From positions 6,138,001 to 6,202,000 of the forward strand of contig NZ_WNWM01000002.1 in assembly GCF_009727155.1 (NCBI RefSeq): a stretch of 64,000 nucleotides of DNA, written 5' to 3'. The notes beneath the pieces are model-generated. The model was not told the DNA's origin. It did not search any database and worked only from the letters and a program-made list of their open reading frames with translations. Below, piece after piece: positions 28,744 through 37,576 of the stretch. How positions within the stretch are numbered: position 1 is the stretch's first letter; each line of letters begins with the position of its first letter. A program made the position numbers and the translations under genes. Origin of the DNA: Pseudoduganella dura (lineage in GTDB: Bacteria > Pseudomonadota > Gammaproteobacteria > Burkholderiales > Burkholderiaceae_D).

Positions 28744-29190
28744 TCAGTGCTTGTGCTGCCGCGCCGGCCGTGGCGAAGGGCCCGGCGCGGCCGGTGCGGC
28801 CTTGCCCTTGTGCTTGGCGGCGCACTCGGCGCATTCGCCGTACAGCGTCAGTTCGTGGCGGTCGATGACGAAGCCGGCGGGCGCCAGGTCGTCCATCCGC
28901 CCCGGGCAGCCGGCCACTTCGAACACGCGGTCGCACGGCACGCAGTGGAAGTGGTGATGGTGGTGGTGCGCGAGGTGCGCGGTTTCGTAACGGGGATTCT
29001 CGCCCGGCAGCGTCACGGCCAGCACTTCGCCTTCGGCAAGCAGCAGCTTCAGGTTGCGGTAGATGGTCGCGATGCCGATTTCAGGCACGGTCGCGCGCAC
29101 GGCGTCGTGGATTTCCTGGGGGCTGAGCGGGCGTCCGGCGGCTTCGATCGCCGCGCGGATCGCGGTGCGCTGGCGGGTTGAGCGTTCCAT
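28744..29190 (-). CDS. Fur-family metalloregulator (Zur-like)
   Basis: The 148-aa protein has a Fur-type winged helix (PLSPQEIHDAVRATVPEIGI, ATIYRNLKLLLAEGEV). The metal region contains HLAHHHHHHFHCVPCDRVFE with a CxxC pair, and a second CxxC in GECAECAAKHKG provides the structural zinc site. The tail is Lys/Pro/His rich. This is a short Fur relative, closer to Zur or PerR than to iron Fur; zinc or nickel sensing fits its place beside the His-rich receptor. The ATG at 29190 gives the usual N-terminus; an ATG nine codons upstream at 29217 is possible. It is convergent with the receptor gene. Confidence 0.85.
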   Translation of the reverse strand: MERSTRQRTAIRAAIEAAGRPLSPQEIHDAVRATVPEIGIATIYRNLKLLLAEGEVLAVTLPGENPRYETAHLAHHHHHHFHCVPCDRVFEVAGCPGRMDDLAPAGFVIDRHELTLYGECAECAAKHKGKAAPAAPGPSPRPARQHKH

Positions 29191-29328
29191 GGCAGGGCAT
29201 TCCGGGCAAAGGCGCATTATCCCATAACCGGGGATCGAAGGCGCGGCGCCGCGCCCGGCCATGGGAATGGGCCCGTTGTGCGCTATATTTGCCGCTGCGG
29301 CGCCATTGCCCGATCGACCACGGAGTCC

Positions 29329-30645
29329 ATGTTGAAAACCACGCTCGTCCATCTCGCGGCCATCGTGTCGCTGTCGTGTTCCACGCCGGCGCTCGCCTGG
29401 CAGCCGCCGCTGAAGGGTGACGTTCGCGCGCGCATCGATGCGATGTATCCATGGCTCGACGGTGTCTACAAGGACCTGCACGCCCACCCCGAGCTGGCGT
29501 TCCAGGAAGTGCGCACGGCCGGCAAGCTCGCGGCCGAGATGCGCAGGCTGGGCTTCGATGTGACGGAAAAGGTCGGCAAGACGGGCATCGTGGCCGTGCT
29601 GCGCAACGGCGCCGGTCCCACGGTACTCGTGCGCACCGACCTCGACGGCCTGCCGATGGAGGAAAAGACCGGCCTGCCGTACGCCAGCAAGGCGAGGGCG
29701 CAAAGCGGCGGCCGGGAGACCTTCGTCACCCACAGCTGCGGCCACGACGTGCACATGGCAAGCTGGCTGGGCGCCGCCCGCACGCTGGCCGAGCTGAAGG
29801 CGCGGTGGCGGGGCACGCTGGTGTTCATCGGGCAGCCCGCCGAGGAAACGGTGTCCGGCGCGAAGGCGATGCTGGACGATGGCCTGTTCAGGCGCTTTCC
29901 GAAGCCGGATTACGCGTTCGCCCTGCATTCGTGGCCGATCGCGCACGGCACCGTGGGGTTCGACGACGGGCCGGTCTCGTCGAACTCGGATGGGCTCGAC
30001 ATCGTGTTCAAGGGCCGCGGCGGCCATGGCTCGGCACCGGACAGGGCGCTCGACCCGGTGGCGATCGCCGCCCGCTTCGTGGTCGACGTGCAGACGGTGA
30101 TCAGCCGCGAAAAGGACCCGAAGGAGTTCGGCGTCATCACGATCGGCGCGATCAACGGCGGCACGGTCGGCAACATCATTCCCGACAGCGTGCAAGTGCG
30201 CGGCACCATCCGTTCCTACACTCCCGAAGTGCGCGAAAAGCTGCTGGAAGGCGTGCGGCGCGTGGCCAACGCGTCGGCCGCGATGGCGGGCGCGCCGGCC
30301 CCCGACATCAGCTTGACATCGGGCGGCCAGGCCATCGTCAACAGCGCGGCGCTGGTACGCGACACCGAGGCCGTGTTCAAGGATGCGTTCGGCGAGGCGA
30401 ACGCCCGGCGCATGCCGGCCATTACCGCCAGCGAGGATTTCTCGCTGTTCGTCAACGAAGGCATCCCATCGATGTTCTTCTTCACCGGCATCTACGACGC
30501 GAAGGACGTGGCCGAGGCCCAGCGCCCCGGCGGCAAGCCGGTCGCGTTCAATCACTCGCCGTTCTATGCACCGGTGCCGGAACCGTCGATCAAGACGGCG
30601 GCAACGGCCATGAGCCTGGCCGTGCTGAACGTGCTGAAGCGCTGA
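29329..30645 (+). CDS. Secreted M20-family amidohydrolase/peptidase (IAA-amino acid hydrolase type)
   Basis: The 438-aa product has a signal peptide (LVHLAAIVSLSCSTPALA) and an M20D metallohydrolase fold. DLHAHPELAFQEVRTA, VRTDLDGLPMEEKTGLPYAS and SCGHDVHMASWLGAA (metal His about residue 139) are visible. So are the PAEETVSGAKAML catalytic Glu pair, the dimerisation lid (VFKGRGGHGSAPDRALDPVA), and a C-terminal NHSPFYAPVPEPSI metal site. Family members cleave N-acyl or amide-linked amino acids in the periplasm. CGGAG precedes the ATG. It stands alone with its end four bases from a convergent aldo/keto reductase gene. Confidence 0.9.
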   Translation: MLKTTLVHLAAIVSLSCSTPALAWQPPLKGDVRARIDAMYPWLDGVYKDLHAHPELAFQEVRTAGKLAAEMRRLGFDVTEKVGKTGIVAVLRNGAGPTVLVRTDLDGLPMEEKTGLPYASKARAQSGGRETFVTHSCGHDVHMASWLGAARTLAELKARWRGTLVFIGQPAEETVSGAKAMLDDGLFRRFPKPDYAFALHSWPIAHGTVGFDDGPVSSNSDGLDIVFKGRGGHGSAPDRALDPVAIAARFVVDVQTVISREKDPKEFGVITIGAINGGTVGNIIPDSVQVRGTIRSYTPEVREKLLEGVRRVANASAAMAGAPAPDISLTSGGQAIVNSAALVRDTEAVFKDAFGEANARRMPAITASEDFSLFVNEGIPSMFFFTGIYDAKDVAEAQRPGGKPVAFNHSPFYAPVPEPSIKTAATAMSLAVLNVLKR

Positions 30646-30648
30646 CCT

Positions 30649-31632
30649 TCAATACGGCCCGCGGATGTGATCGCGCACGTACCGGACGTATACCTGCGCC
30701 AGTTCCGCGCGCAAGGTTGCCGGCAATTGCGCCACATCGGCGGCGGCAACGTTGCCGGTGACCTGCGCCGGCGAACTGGCGCCGGGAATCACGACGGAGA
30801 CGGCTTCGTGGTCGAGGATCCAGCGCAGCGCCACCTGCGCCATCGTCAGGCCCGCCGGTACCAGCGCCGCGACCTGTTCGGCGGCGGCGATGCCCCGTTC
30901 CAGTTCCAGGCCGGCGAACGTTTCGCCTACGTTGAAGTGTTCGCCGTCGCGGTTGAAGTGGCGGTGGTCGTCCTGGCGGAACACGGTGTCGCGCGTGATC
31001 TTGCCTGCCAGCAGGCCGCTTGCCAGCGGCAGCCGCACGATGATGCCGACCTTTTTCGCATGGGCGCGCGGCAGCAGTTCCTCGGCCGGCTTCTGGCGGA
31101 AGATGTTGAAGATCACCTGCAGCGACGCCAGACCTTCCTGTTCCAGGCAGACCATGCCTTCCTCCACCGATTCCACACTGGCGCCCCAGCGGCGGATCAG
31201 GCCTTCCTGCTGCAATTCGCGCAGCCATTCGAACACGTGGCCCTGGCGGAGCACGCCGGGCGGCACGCAGTGCAGCTGCGTCAGGTCGAGCGCTTCCACG
31301 CCGAGCCGCTCGATCGAGCGCAGCGTGGCTTCGCGCACGGCTTCCCGCGTGTAGCCGTCCGGGTAGATGCCGGCGCGGCCCAGTTTCGTGGCCACGACCA
31401 GCGACGGATCGCGGTGCGTGGCGAGGAACTTGCCGATCGATCGCTCGCTGGCGCCGTCGCCGTAAACGTCGGCGGTGTCGATGAAGCGCACGCCCGCGTC
31501 ATACGCGGTGGCCAGCGTCCGCTGCGCGATCGCGTCGTCCCAGTCGTTGCCCCAGCCGCCGCCCAGCTGCCAGCAGCCCAGGCCGATTTCAGGGACCGCC
31601 AGGCCGTCGTTGCCGAATTGTCGTGAATGCAT
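30649..31632 (-). CDS. Aldo/keto reductase
   Basis: The 327-aa protein has the AKR (alpha/beta)8 motifs: FIDTADVYGDGASERSIG with the catalytic Asp and Tyr, VVATKLGRAG with the Lys, LDLTQLHCVPPG with the His, and a C-terminal NADPH-binding region (VSVVIPGASSPAQVTGNVAA). It reduces aldehydes or ketones, or oxidises sugars or alcohols, using NADP(H); the substrate is unknown. The ATG at 31632 follows AAGGA at good spacing. The gene lies downstream of a sugar-type TBDT on the same strand, but a strong terminator separates them. Confidence 0.9.
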   Translation of the reverse strand: MHSRQFGNDGLAVPEIGLGCWQLGGGWGNDWDDAIAQRTLATAYDAGVRFIDTADVYGDGASERSIGKFLATHRDPSLVVATKLGRAGIYPDGYTREAVREATLRSIERLGVEALDLTQLHCVPPGVLRQGHVFEWLRELQQEGLIRRWGASVESVEEGMVCLEQEGLASLQVIFNIFRQKPAEELLPRAHAKKVGIIVRLPLASGLLAGKITRDTVFRQDDHRHFNRDGEHFNVGETFAGLELERGIAAAEQVAALVPAGLTMAQVALRWILDHEAVSVVIPGASSPAQVTGNVAAADVAQLPATLRAELAQVYVRYVRDHIRGPY

Positions 31633-31719
31633 GGTGTTCCTTGTGTTGGTGTATGTGGCGTACATGATATGGCGCACATCATAGTGAATGCGCCGCGGCT
31701 TGTCGCGGCGCATGAATGG

Positions 31720-31749
31720 AAAAGCCCGCCCGGCACATGCCGGGCGGGC
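31720..31749 (-). terminator. Rho-independent terminator after the 1007-aa TBDT
   Basis: On the minus strand, perfect 12-bp arms GCCCGCCCGGCA and TGCCGGGCGGGC are followed by TTTT. The hairpin lies 13 bases past the TBDT stop. A second small hairpin, CGCCGCG...CGCGGCG, is just beyond at 31691-31710. Confidence 0.85.
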
Positions 31750-31762
31750 AATGGAGAACATA

Positions 31763-34700
31763 TCAGAACGTGTAGTTCGCCTGCACCGTGTAGCGTGGCC
31801 CGGTGACGAACCATGCATGGCCGAACGTGCCGGCATGCTGCTGCATCGTCTGTTTCGAGGTGGCGTCGTTCAGGTTCTGCGCCTCGAGGCCGATGCGGAA
31901 CTTGTCGGTCACGTTGTAGAACACCGAAGCGTCCACCTGGCCGTAGTTCTCCTGCCACAGCGGCAGGCCCCAGGCCACGTTGTTCTGGCCGAAGGTCGGG
32001 CTGGCCGGATTGGTATCCTTGCCGTTGGTGTCGCGCGTGCCCCACACGTTCACGCCGGCCAGGTAACGCGAACGCCAGTTGTACGCGACCCGCGCCGAGA
32101 CGGGACCTCGCTCGTACATCACGGCGAAGTTGATGGTCTTCTTCGACAGGCCCTGCAGCGGCATGTCGCCGAACGAGCGGCCGTCCGTATCGCAGCCGTT
32201 GATGTACAGGTTCAGGTTGTTCGCATCCGCGTTGCCGGTGCAGTATTCGGAGAAGACCGGGTTGTCCAGCTTGCGCTTGCTGTCCACGTACGTGAGGCTG
32301 GCCTGCACGCCGAGGCCCTTCAGGTAGCCCGGCAGCCAGTCGTAGTACTGCTGGTACGCCAGCTCGAAGCCGCGCGCATGGCCGTGGGCGCCGTTGACGG
32401 GGCCGGTCACCGCGAAGTTCTGCGTGTTGCCGTTCACGTCCTGCACCGCGTAGTTGTACATCTGGTTGACGATGATGTTCTTCAGTTCCTTGTTGAACAC
32501 GGCCAGCGTCACCGAACCGGCCTTGGCGAAGTACCATTCGGCCGTCACGTCCATCGACGTGGCGGTGGTGGGACTCAGGTTCGGGTTGCCTTCGGCGGTG
32601 CCCGTCAGCGAGGCGTTCGTGACCGTGACCGTATTCGTCGCCGTGTTGGTCAACGTGGTGACCGACTGCGACAGCGGCGTGTAGGCCTTCATCTGCGAGA
32701 AGTCGGGACGCGACATCGACCGGGCGATCGCCGCGCGGAATTGCAGCTGGTCGCTGTACTTCAGGCGCAGGTTCAGGCTCGGCAGCCAGTTGTCGTAGTC
32801 CTTTTCATAGTCGCGGCGCTGTGCGAACGGCCTGATGTTGGCGATCTTTTCAGCGCCGATGACAGTGACGGCATTTTCGATCGAGGAAAGGTTCGGGCTG
32901 TACGTGGTGTAGCCGTAGGCGGTGGATTTCGTCTTCACGTAGCGCACGCCGATATTGCCGTCGACCGGGTATTTCAGGTTGTCCCAGCCGAAGCGCAGCT
33001 GCGTGTACAGGGCGCGCGTCTTTTCCTCCTGGTAGTTGGTGCCGGCCGGCTCGGTATCGAACGAGGCCGCCCGCCATGGCGTGCAGGTGGAACCCTTCTC
33101 GGCGCACAGGATATCGTGGTAGGTATGCAGCTTGGCATAGCTGTCCGGGTAGCCGCGGGCCACCGCGTCGTCCGGGAACATGATCGCCGGCACCTGCACG
33201 TCGCCGCCGAAGAAGTTGTCGAAGCTGCGCAGCGTGGCACCGCCGGCGAACTTCGGATCGTCCAGCGTCGCCAGGCGGTCCACCTGCCAGCCCAGCATCC
33301 ACGGCTGGCTGATCGCCTGCCAGTTGTAGCTCGGGTTGGTGTTCTGATTGCGCGAGCTGCGGTTTTGCAGGCGCACGCCGAAACGCAGGTCGCGCAGCAC
33401 GGCGTGATCGAAGTCGTACTTGACGTCCGTCTTCCAGGCCTTGCTTTCGGCCTTGGAACGGTCCCTGTGCTCCATCGTGTAGGCCCAGTAGTAGTTGGCC
33501 GGATTGGACAGGTACCTGATGTCGTCCGCATCGAACGTGATCCTCGGCAGGTCGCCGGAAAGATCGACCGTTTCCTTCTGCATGCGGATGCCGGTGGCCA
33601 CGTCGGAATCGAGCGCCTGGGTGCTGGCGCGCACCACCTGGAAGTCGGTCTTGGCGCTCCACGCGGGCGAAATGCGCCACTGCAGGTTCAGCGACAGGTC
33701 GCGCGTGGCCGATTTGCGGTCCGACACGCGGCGGTCGGTGTTCAGGTTGATGCCGGCGTTCTTCGGGTTCGAGATCACGCCGGAGATGAAGGCGCCGTTC
33801 TGGTCGAATACGCCGTTCGTCACTTCCATGTCGTAGGGGCGGTCGCCCGTTTCCTGCGACAGCAGCGCCTGTTCGGACCAGCCTTCCTTGTATTTCGACT
33901 GGAAGTAGGTGAGCGACGCCGTCACGTCGCGCGTCGGCTTCCACTGGAAGGCGGCGTACTGGCCCTTGCGGTCGCGTTCCCAGTTCATCGAGCGCCATTG
34001 CGCGCCGCGCGGCACCCAGATCGTGCGGCCCGGTTCGATGTTCGAGTGCGGATAATAGCCCTCGATGAACATTTCGTCGGTGCGCGTGTGGCTGATCGAC
34101 GATGCCAGGTCGACCAGGGCACCGAATTCGCCGAACGGGGTGTTCCAGCGGTTCGACAGCAGCAGCGAACCGGTCGGCGTGGCCTTGCCCTTGCGCAAAT
34201 CGGACCACGTATACGAGCCGGACAGCGAGCCCTTGAAACCCTTGAAGTCGAACGGCATCGCCGTGCGCAGGTTGACCAGGCCCGACACCCCGCCCTCGGT
34301 CTGCTCGGCCGACGGATTCTTGTAGACGTCGACGCCGGCCATCAGTTCGGGCGGCACATCGGTGAAACTGAGCGATCGGCCGCCGTTTGCCGAAAACGAC
34401 TCGCGGCCATTCAGCTCGGAACGCACGTAGGTCAGGCCGCGGATCGCGATGCCCGAACCCTCGACCGCGTAGTGCTGCGGGTCGTTCGACATGCTGCGGT
34501 CCATCGTCACGCCCACCACGCGGCTGAGCACTTCGGTCACCGAACGGTCGGGCAGCTTGCCGATATCCTCGGCAACGATCGAGTCGACGACTTCGTCGGC
34601 ATCCTGTTTCAACTTTTGCGCCGACTGCAACGCGGCGCGCTGTCCGCTGACGACGATGACGGCACCGTTGCCCGAAGGGGACTGATTTGCGGTAGCGCTA

Positions 34701-34786
34701 ACTTCCTGGCCCCAGGCTGCCCCATGCGACCATATTGCGAGTTGAGCGGCGGCAACGGCGATTGCCGTTTTTTGAAGGTGTCTCAC
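31763..34786 (-). CDS. TonB-dependent receptor, large carbohydrate type
   Basis: The 1007-aa outer-membrane receptor starts at GTG 34786, with AGGAG seven bases upstream, and has a signal peptide (AIAVAAAQLAIWSHGAAWG). The plug includes SIVAEDIGKLPDRSVTEVLS, IAIRGLTYVRSELNGRESFS and GVDVYKNPSAEQTEGGVSGL. The barrel ends in RYTVQANYTF. Receptors with an IGKLPDxxVxExLxRxxGV plug are typical of proteobacterial sugar uptake (Caulobacter MalA/NagA type). There is no N-terminal signalling domain. A LacI-type operator is in its leader, supporting sugar control. The transported glycan is unknown. It is monocistronic, ending in a strong terminator. Confidence 0.92.
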   Translation of the reverse strand: MRHLQKTAIAVAAAQLAIWSHGAAWGQEVSATANQSPSGNGAVIVVSGQRAALQSAQKLKQDADEVVDSIVAEDIGKLPDRSVTEVLSRVVGVTMDRSMSNDPQHYAVEGSGIAIRGLTYVRSELNGRESFSANGGRSLSFTDVPPELMAGVDVYKNPSAEQTEGGVSGLVNLRTAMPFDFKGFKGSLSGSYTWSDLRKGKATPTGSLLLSNRWNTPFGEFGALVDLASSISHTRTDEMFIEGYYPHSNIEPGRTIWVPRGAQWRSMNWERDRKGQYAAFQWKPTRDVTASLTYFQSKYKEGWSEQALLSQETGDRPYDMEVTNGVFDQNGAFISGVISNPKNAGINLNTDRRVSDRKSATRDLSLNLQWRISPAWSAKTDFQVVRASTQALDSDVATGIRMQKETVDLSGDLPRITFDADDIRYLSNPANYYWAYTMEHRDRSKAESKAWKTDVKYDFDHAVLRDLRFGVRLQNRSSRNQNTNPSYNWQAISQPWMLGWQVDRLATLDDPKFAGGATLRSFDNFFGGDVQVPAIMFPDDAVARGYPDSYAKLHTYHDILCAEKGSTCTPWRAASFDTEPAGTNYQEEKTRALYTQLRFGWDNLKYPVDGNIGVRYVKTKSTAYGYTTYSPNLSSIENAVTVIGAEKIANIRPFAQRRDYEKDYDNWLPSLNLRLKYSDQLQFRAAIARSMSRPDFSQMKAYTPLSQSVTTLTNTATNTVTVTNASLTGTAEGNPNLSPTTATSMDVTAEWYFAKAGSVTLAVFNKELKNIIVNQMYNYAVQDVNGNTQNFAVTGPVNGAHGHARGFELAYQQYYDWLPGYLKGLGVQASLTYVDSKRKLDNPVFSEYCTGNADANNLNLYINGCDTDGRSFGDMPLQGLSKKTINFAVMYERGPVSARVAYNWRSRYLAGVNVWGTRDTNGKDTNPASPTFGQNNVAWGLPLWQENYGQVDASVFYNVTDKFRIGLEAQNLNDATSKQTMQQHAGTFGHAWFVTGPRYTVQANYTF

Positions 34787-35203
34787 TTTTGTCTCCTGTG
34801 TTTTTTATGTATGTCCGGCATGAACGCCCTCTGACGGGGCTGATATCCATGCCGGTGGACAAGGTGGCGGTCGTTGCGCTGAAACCGTTTTCACCTTGTC
34901 CAGGACCCAATGTAGTCGAACTTGGCAGCGCCGGCAATCAGCACAATGCGGTGCGTTGTTGTTCGGTCAGTTCCAATGAACAATGGATTGCCAAGCTCCG
35001 GTTCTGGTGATCTAACATTTTTTGATTGCGCAAACATGAGTGCTTGCGCTAGGCATGTGCATTTGCATTCGACCTTTACATATTGCCAAGAGTCATCATA
35101 TTGGGTGCCGTTCCGACACTGGGCCGGGATGTCGTCCTACAAGTTTCCTGACGATAAGGAGTAATGTTCAGATCAGTGGCGGAAATTTGGATCGGGTGAG
35201 CAG
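34787..35203. other. Divergent intergenic region between the TBDT and the orphan receiver
   Basis: These 417 bases hold no convincing gene. The TBDT side contains its Shine-Dalgarno (34790s) and a LacI-type operator at 34880-34893. The receiver side (34990-35165) is AT-richer, with CTAACATTTTTTGATTGCG and TACATATTGCC, as expected for a promoter, but no clear -35/-10 pair could be fixed. No hairpin with a T tract is evident. Confidence 0.6.
34880..34893. promoter_or_regulatory. LacI/GalR-family operator candidate upstream of the TBDT
   Basis: TGAAACCGTTTTCA is a 14-bp CG-centred palindrome with one mismatch to the common LacI-family consensus TGAAACCGGTTTCA. It lies about 95 bp upstream of the TBDT GTG. 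No LacI-family gene is in the window, so the cognate repressor would be encoded elsewhere. Confidence 0.65.
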
Positions 35204-35590
35204 ATGATGAGCATGGGCAATGGAGGTAGCGCCGGCCGGCGCATTCTGATCGTGGACGATAATTGCGACGCGGCGGAACTGCTTGCCGAGCTGGTACGTC
35301 TCTGCGGGCATGAAGTCTCGGTGGCATTCAGTGGCTACAGTGCCTTGCAGACGGTCGACCTGTTCCGTCCCGATGTGATACTGCTCGACATCGGCATGCC
35401 CGGCATGAGCGGCTACGACGTTGCGATCGCATTGCGCGCCAGGCCGGAGTTCGCCGCCTTGCGCATCATCGCGCTGACGGCGTGGGGCGACGCCGAGGCG
35501 CGGGCACGCACGGCCGCCTCCGGCTTCAACCTCCATCTGACCAAGCCGGCGCCGTTGCCGGCGCTGCTCGGCGCGCTGGTTGCCGCGTAG
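35204..35590 (+). CDS. Single-domain response regulator (CheY-like receiver)
   Basis: The 128-aa protein is one receiver domain: RILIVDDNCDAAELLAEL with the acidic pocket, VILLDIGMPGMSGYDVAIAL with phospho-acceptor Asp about residue 62, IIALTAWGDAEARARTAASG with the switch Thr, and HLTKPAPLPALL with the conserved Lys. There is no output domain. It closely resembles the C-terminal receiver of the hybrid kinase at 23172-25277 (LDIGMPGM, LTAWG versus LTGWG, KPA), so it may take phosphate from such a kinase. It is divergent from the TBDT and convergent with an acetyltransferase gene. Confidence 0.92.
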   Translation: MMSMGNGGSAGRRILIVDDNCDAAELLAELVRLCGHEVSVAFSGYSALQTVDLFRPDVILLDIGMPGMSGYDVAIALRARPEFAALRIIALTAWGDAEARARTAASGFNLHLTKPAPLPALLGALVAA

Positions 35591-35621
35591 GCGGCTTGCC
35601 CGCGCACTTCCGGAAGCCTGG

Positions 35622-36155
35622 TCAGCCTGCGCACTCGCCGCGCGTCGCAGTCAGCCATTTTTCCATGCTGAAGTTATGGATGGCCACGCCGTTCACGATC
35701 AGCTCGTTACGCCGCAGCAGCAAGAAGCCGCGCCGCTCGAACAGGTGCCTCGCCAGTTCACTCGCCTCGACATACAGCCGTGCCATGCCGGCGGCACGGG
35801 CATGTGTCTCGAGCGTGTCATATAGCGCCGAACCGACCCGGCGCCCCTCGGCTTCCGGCGCGCAGTACAGGAAATCCACGTGCCCATCCTGTTCGAGATC
35901 GCCCCACCCGAGAAGGGTGTCGTCCGGAGCGACAGCCACCGCCACGTGGCGTCCGTCACCACAGCACGCGGCGATCTTTTCCGCCGAGATTCCCCCGGCC
36001 CAGGCTGCAACCTGTGCGGGCGAGTAGGCGCGCGGGCCGAAATGGCCGACCGAACGGCGGTAAAGTTCGGCGAGCGCGGCTGCGTCGCCGGGCAGGCAAG
36101 CCCGGATCGCGCACTGCGCTCCGTTTCCAGCGTCCCGTGTCTCGTGCATCGGCAT
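35622..36155 (-). CDS. GNAT-family N-acetyltransferase
   Basis: The 177-aa protein shows the GNAT fold. It has an N-terminal IRACLPGDAAALAELYRRSV, the central strand HVDFLYCAPEAEGRRVGSAL forming the acetyl-CoA pyrophosphate loop (R/Q-x-x-G-x-A type), RLYVEASELARHLFERRGF, and a C-terminal strand. The IRPA...HVDFLYV pattern is typical of the YafP/ElaA-like branch. AAGGA lies close to the ATG at 36155; the ATG two codons later at 36149 has better Shine-Dalgarno spacing. The substrate is unknown. Confidence 0.87.
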   Translation of the reverse strand: MPMHETRDAGNGAQCAIRACLPGDAAALAELYRRSVGHFGPRAYSPAQVAAWAGGISAEKIAACCGDGRHVAVAVAPDDTLLGWGDLEQDGHVDFLYCAPEAEGRRVGSALYDTLETHARAAGMARLYVEASELARHLFERRGFLLLRRNELIVNGVAIHNFSMEKWLTATRGECAG

Positions 36156-36342
36156 GGTCCTTCAAATATTGATAATTATATAAGGAAGCCGGCGGATTTT
36201 TGCGTGGCGCGCTTGTGTCGCGCATCGGGATTCGTCATAATGTCCAGAATTAGACAAATTATCTTTCGGGATCGAATATGTCGTTCAATACACAATCCTC
36301 GCCGATGCCACGCAGCGAACACGACGGATAAAGGAGCACACC

Positions 36343-36906
36343 ATGCCACTGTCAGCCTACCTCGACGCCTTTCCACAGCTGGCCGAACGGGTCTACCTCC
36401 ATGACTCGGCCCAGGTGATCGGCAATGTCCGCCTGGGCGCCGATTCGTCGGTCTGGTGCAACGCGGTGCTGCGCGGCGACGTCAACGATATCGTCATCGG
36501 GCGCTGTTCCAACATCCAGGATTTCACGATGGGCCATGTCTCCCACCGCACGAGCCAGAAACCGCAGGGGGCGCCCCTCGTGATCGGCGATTACGTCACG
36601 GTGGGGCACGCGGTGATCCTTCACGGCTGCCGCATCGGCAACGAATGCCTGATCGGCATGGGCAGCATCGTGATGGATGACGTGCATGTTCCGGACCGCG
36701 TGATGATCGGCGCCGGCAGCCTGGTTTCGCCGGACAAGACCCTGGAAAGCGGCTTCCTGTACGTCGGCCGGCCGGCCCGGAAAGTACGGCCGCTGACCGA
36801 TGCGGAAATCGCCTGGCTGCGCTACTCGGCCGAGCATTATGTGCGGGTCAAGGACGGTTATCTGCTGGCGCCGGGCGCCGCCCGGCCCGTGCCGCCCGCA
36901 GGCTGA
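36343..36906 (+). CDS. Gamma-class carbonic anhydrase family protein
   Basis: The 187-aa product is a left-handed beta-helix hexapeptide-repeat protein of the YrdA/CaiE/PaaY type. The predicted zinc ligands are all present: His65 in NIQDFTMGH, His89 in TVGHAV and His94 in ILHGC. Arg44 and Asp46 in AVLRGDVNDIVIG match the family's conserved pair. Members act as trimers; some hydrate CO2 and many have no proven activity. It lies 22 bases before a YheO-type regulator gene and may share its message. Confidence 0.9.
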   Translation: MPLSAYLDAFPQLAERVYLHDSAQVIGNVRLGADSSVWCNAVLRGDVNDIVIGRCSNIQDFTMGHVSHRTSQKPQGAPLVIGDYVTVGHAVILHGCRIGNECLIGMGSIVMDDVHVPDRVMIGAGSLVSPDKTLESGFLYVGRPARKVRPLTDAEIAWLRYSAEHYVRVKDGYLLAPGAARPVPPAG

Positions 36907-36928
36907 CTGTCAGGCAAACGGTATCCTC

Positions 36929-37561
36929 ATGTCCGACAACACGCGCCAGGCGGAGCAGGCTTCGCTGATCGAACAAGTCAAGCAGATTGCGCAGGGCCTG
37001 GCACGCACGTTCGCGCCGTTCTGCGAGGTTGTCGTGCATGACTTGCGCGACCCGGAGCATGCCGTGCTCGCCATCCACAACAACCTGTCCGGCAGGGCGG
37101 CCAGCGATCCGGCCACGGAGCTCGGCCTGGCGCGCATCGCGGACAACGACTATCCGCAGATCGTGGCCAACTACGCCAACCAGTTCGCCGACGGCCGGCC
37201 CGCCAAGAGCACGTCGATCGGCATCAGGGACACCGACGGGCGCTATGTCGCCGCGCTGTGCCTGAACGTGGATCTCACGCTGTTCCGTTCGATGCAGAAC
37301 GCGCTCGAACAGTTCGCCGCCACCGACGCCTCGCCTGTCCAGGAAACGCTCGATCCCGCCAACGCGGCGGCGATCCGCCGCCATATCGACCAGTATGCCG
37401 CGCGCCTGGCGTCGTCGCCGCAGTTGCTGAAGGCCGAGGAACGCCGCGCCCTGATGCGCGAGCTGAAGGCCGGCGGCTTCCTGGAAGTGCGGCGCGCCAT
37501 GGAGATCGCCGCGGCGCACCTGGGCATTTCGCGCGCCACCGCCTACAACGACATCAAATAA
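36929..37561 (+). CDS. YheO/DauR-type transcriptional regulator (PAS_6 + HTH)
   Basis: The 210-aa product has an N-terminal YheO-like PAS domain (LARTFAPFCEVVVHDLRDPE, STSIGIRDTDGRYVAALCLN) and a C-terminal helix-turn-helix (FLEVRRAMEIAAAHLGISRA, TAYNDIK). This matches DauR-type regulators of amino-acid catabolism. The ATG at 36929 gives the conserved N-terminus; longer versions would run back into the carbonic anhydrase gene. It is followed after 15 bases by a PLP-dependent ammonia-lyase gene, so it probably controls that gene in response to a (hydroxy)amino acid. Confidence 0.88.
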   Translation: MSDNTRQAEQASLIEQVKQIAQGLARTFAPFCEVVVHDLRDPEHAVLAIHNNLSGRAASDPATELGLARIADNDYPQIVANYANQFADGRPAKSTSIGIRDTDGRYVAALCLNVDLTLFRSMQNALEQFAATDASPVQETLDPANAAAIRRHIDQYAARLASSPQLLKAEERRALMRELKAGGFLEVRRAMEIAAAHLGISRATAYNDIK

Positions 37562-37576
37562 CGAAAGGAATCCACC

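Noticed and set aside
29191..30555. A long N-terminal extension of the Fur-family protein.
   Set aside because: It is antisense to the M20 hydrolase; Fur proteins are about 150 residues and start at 29190 here.
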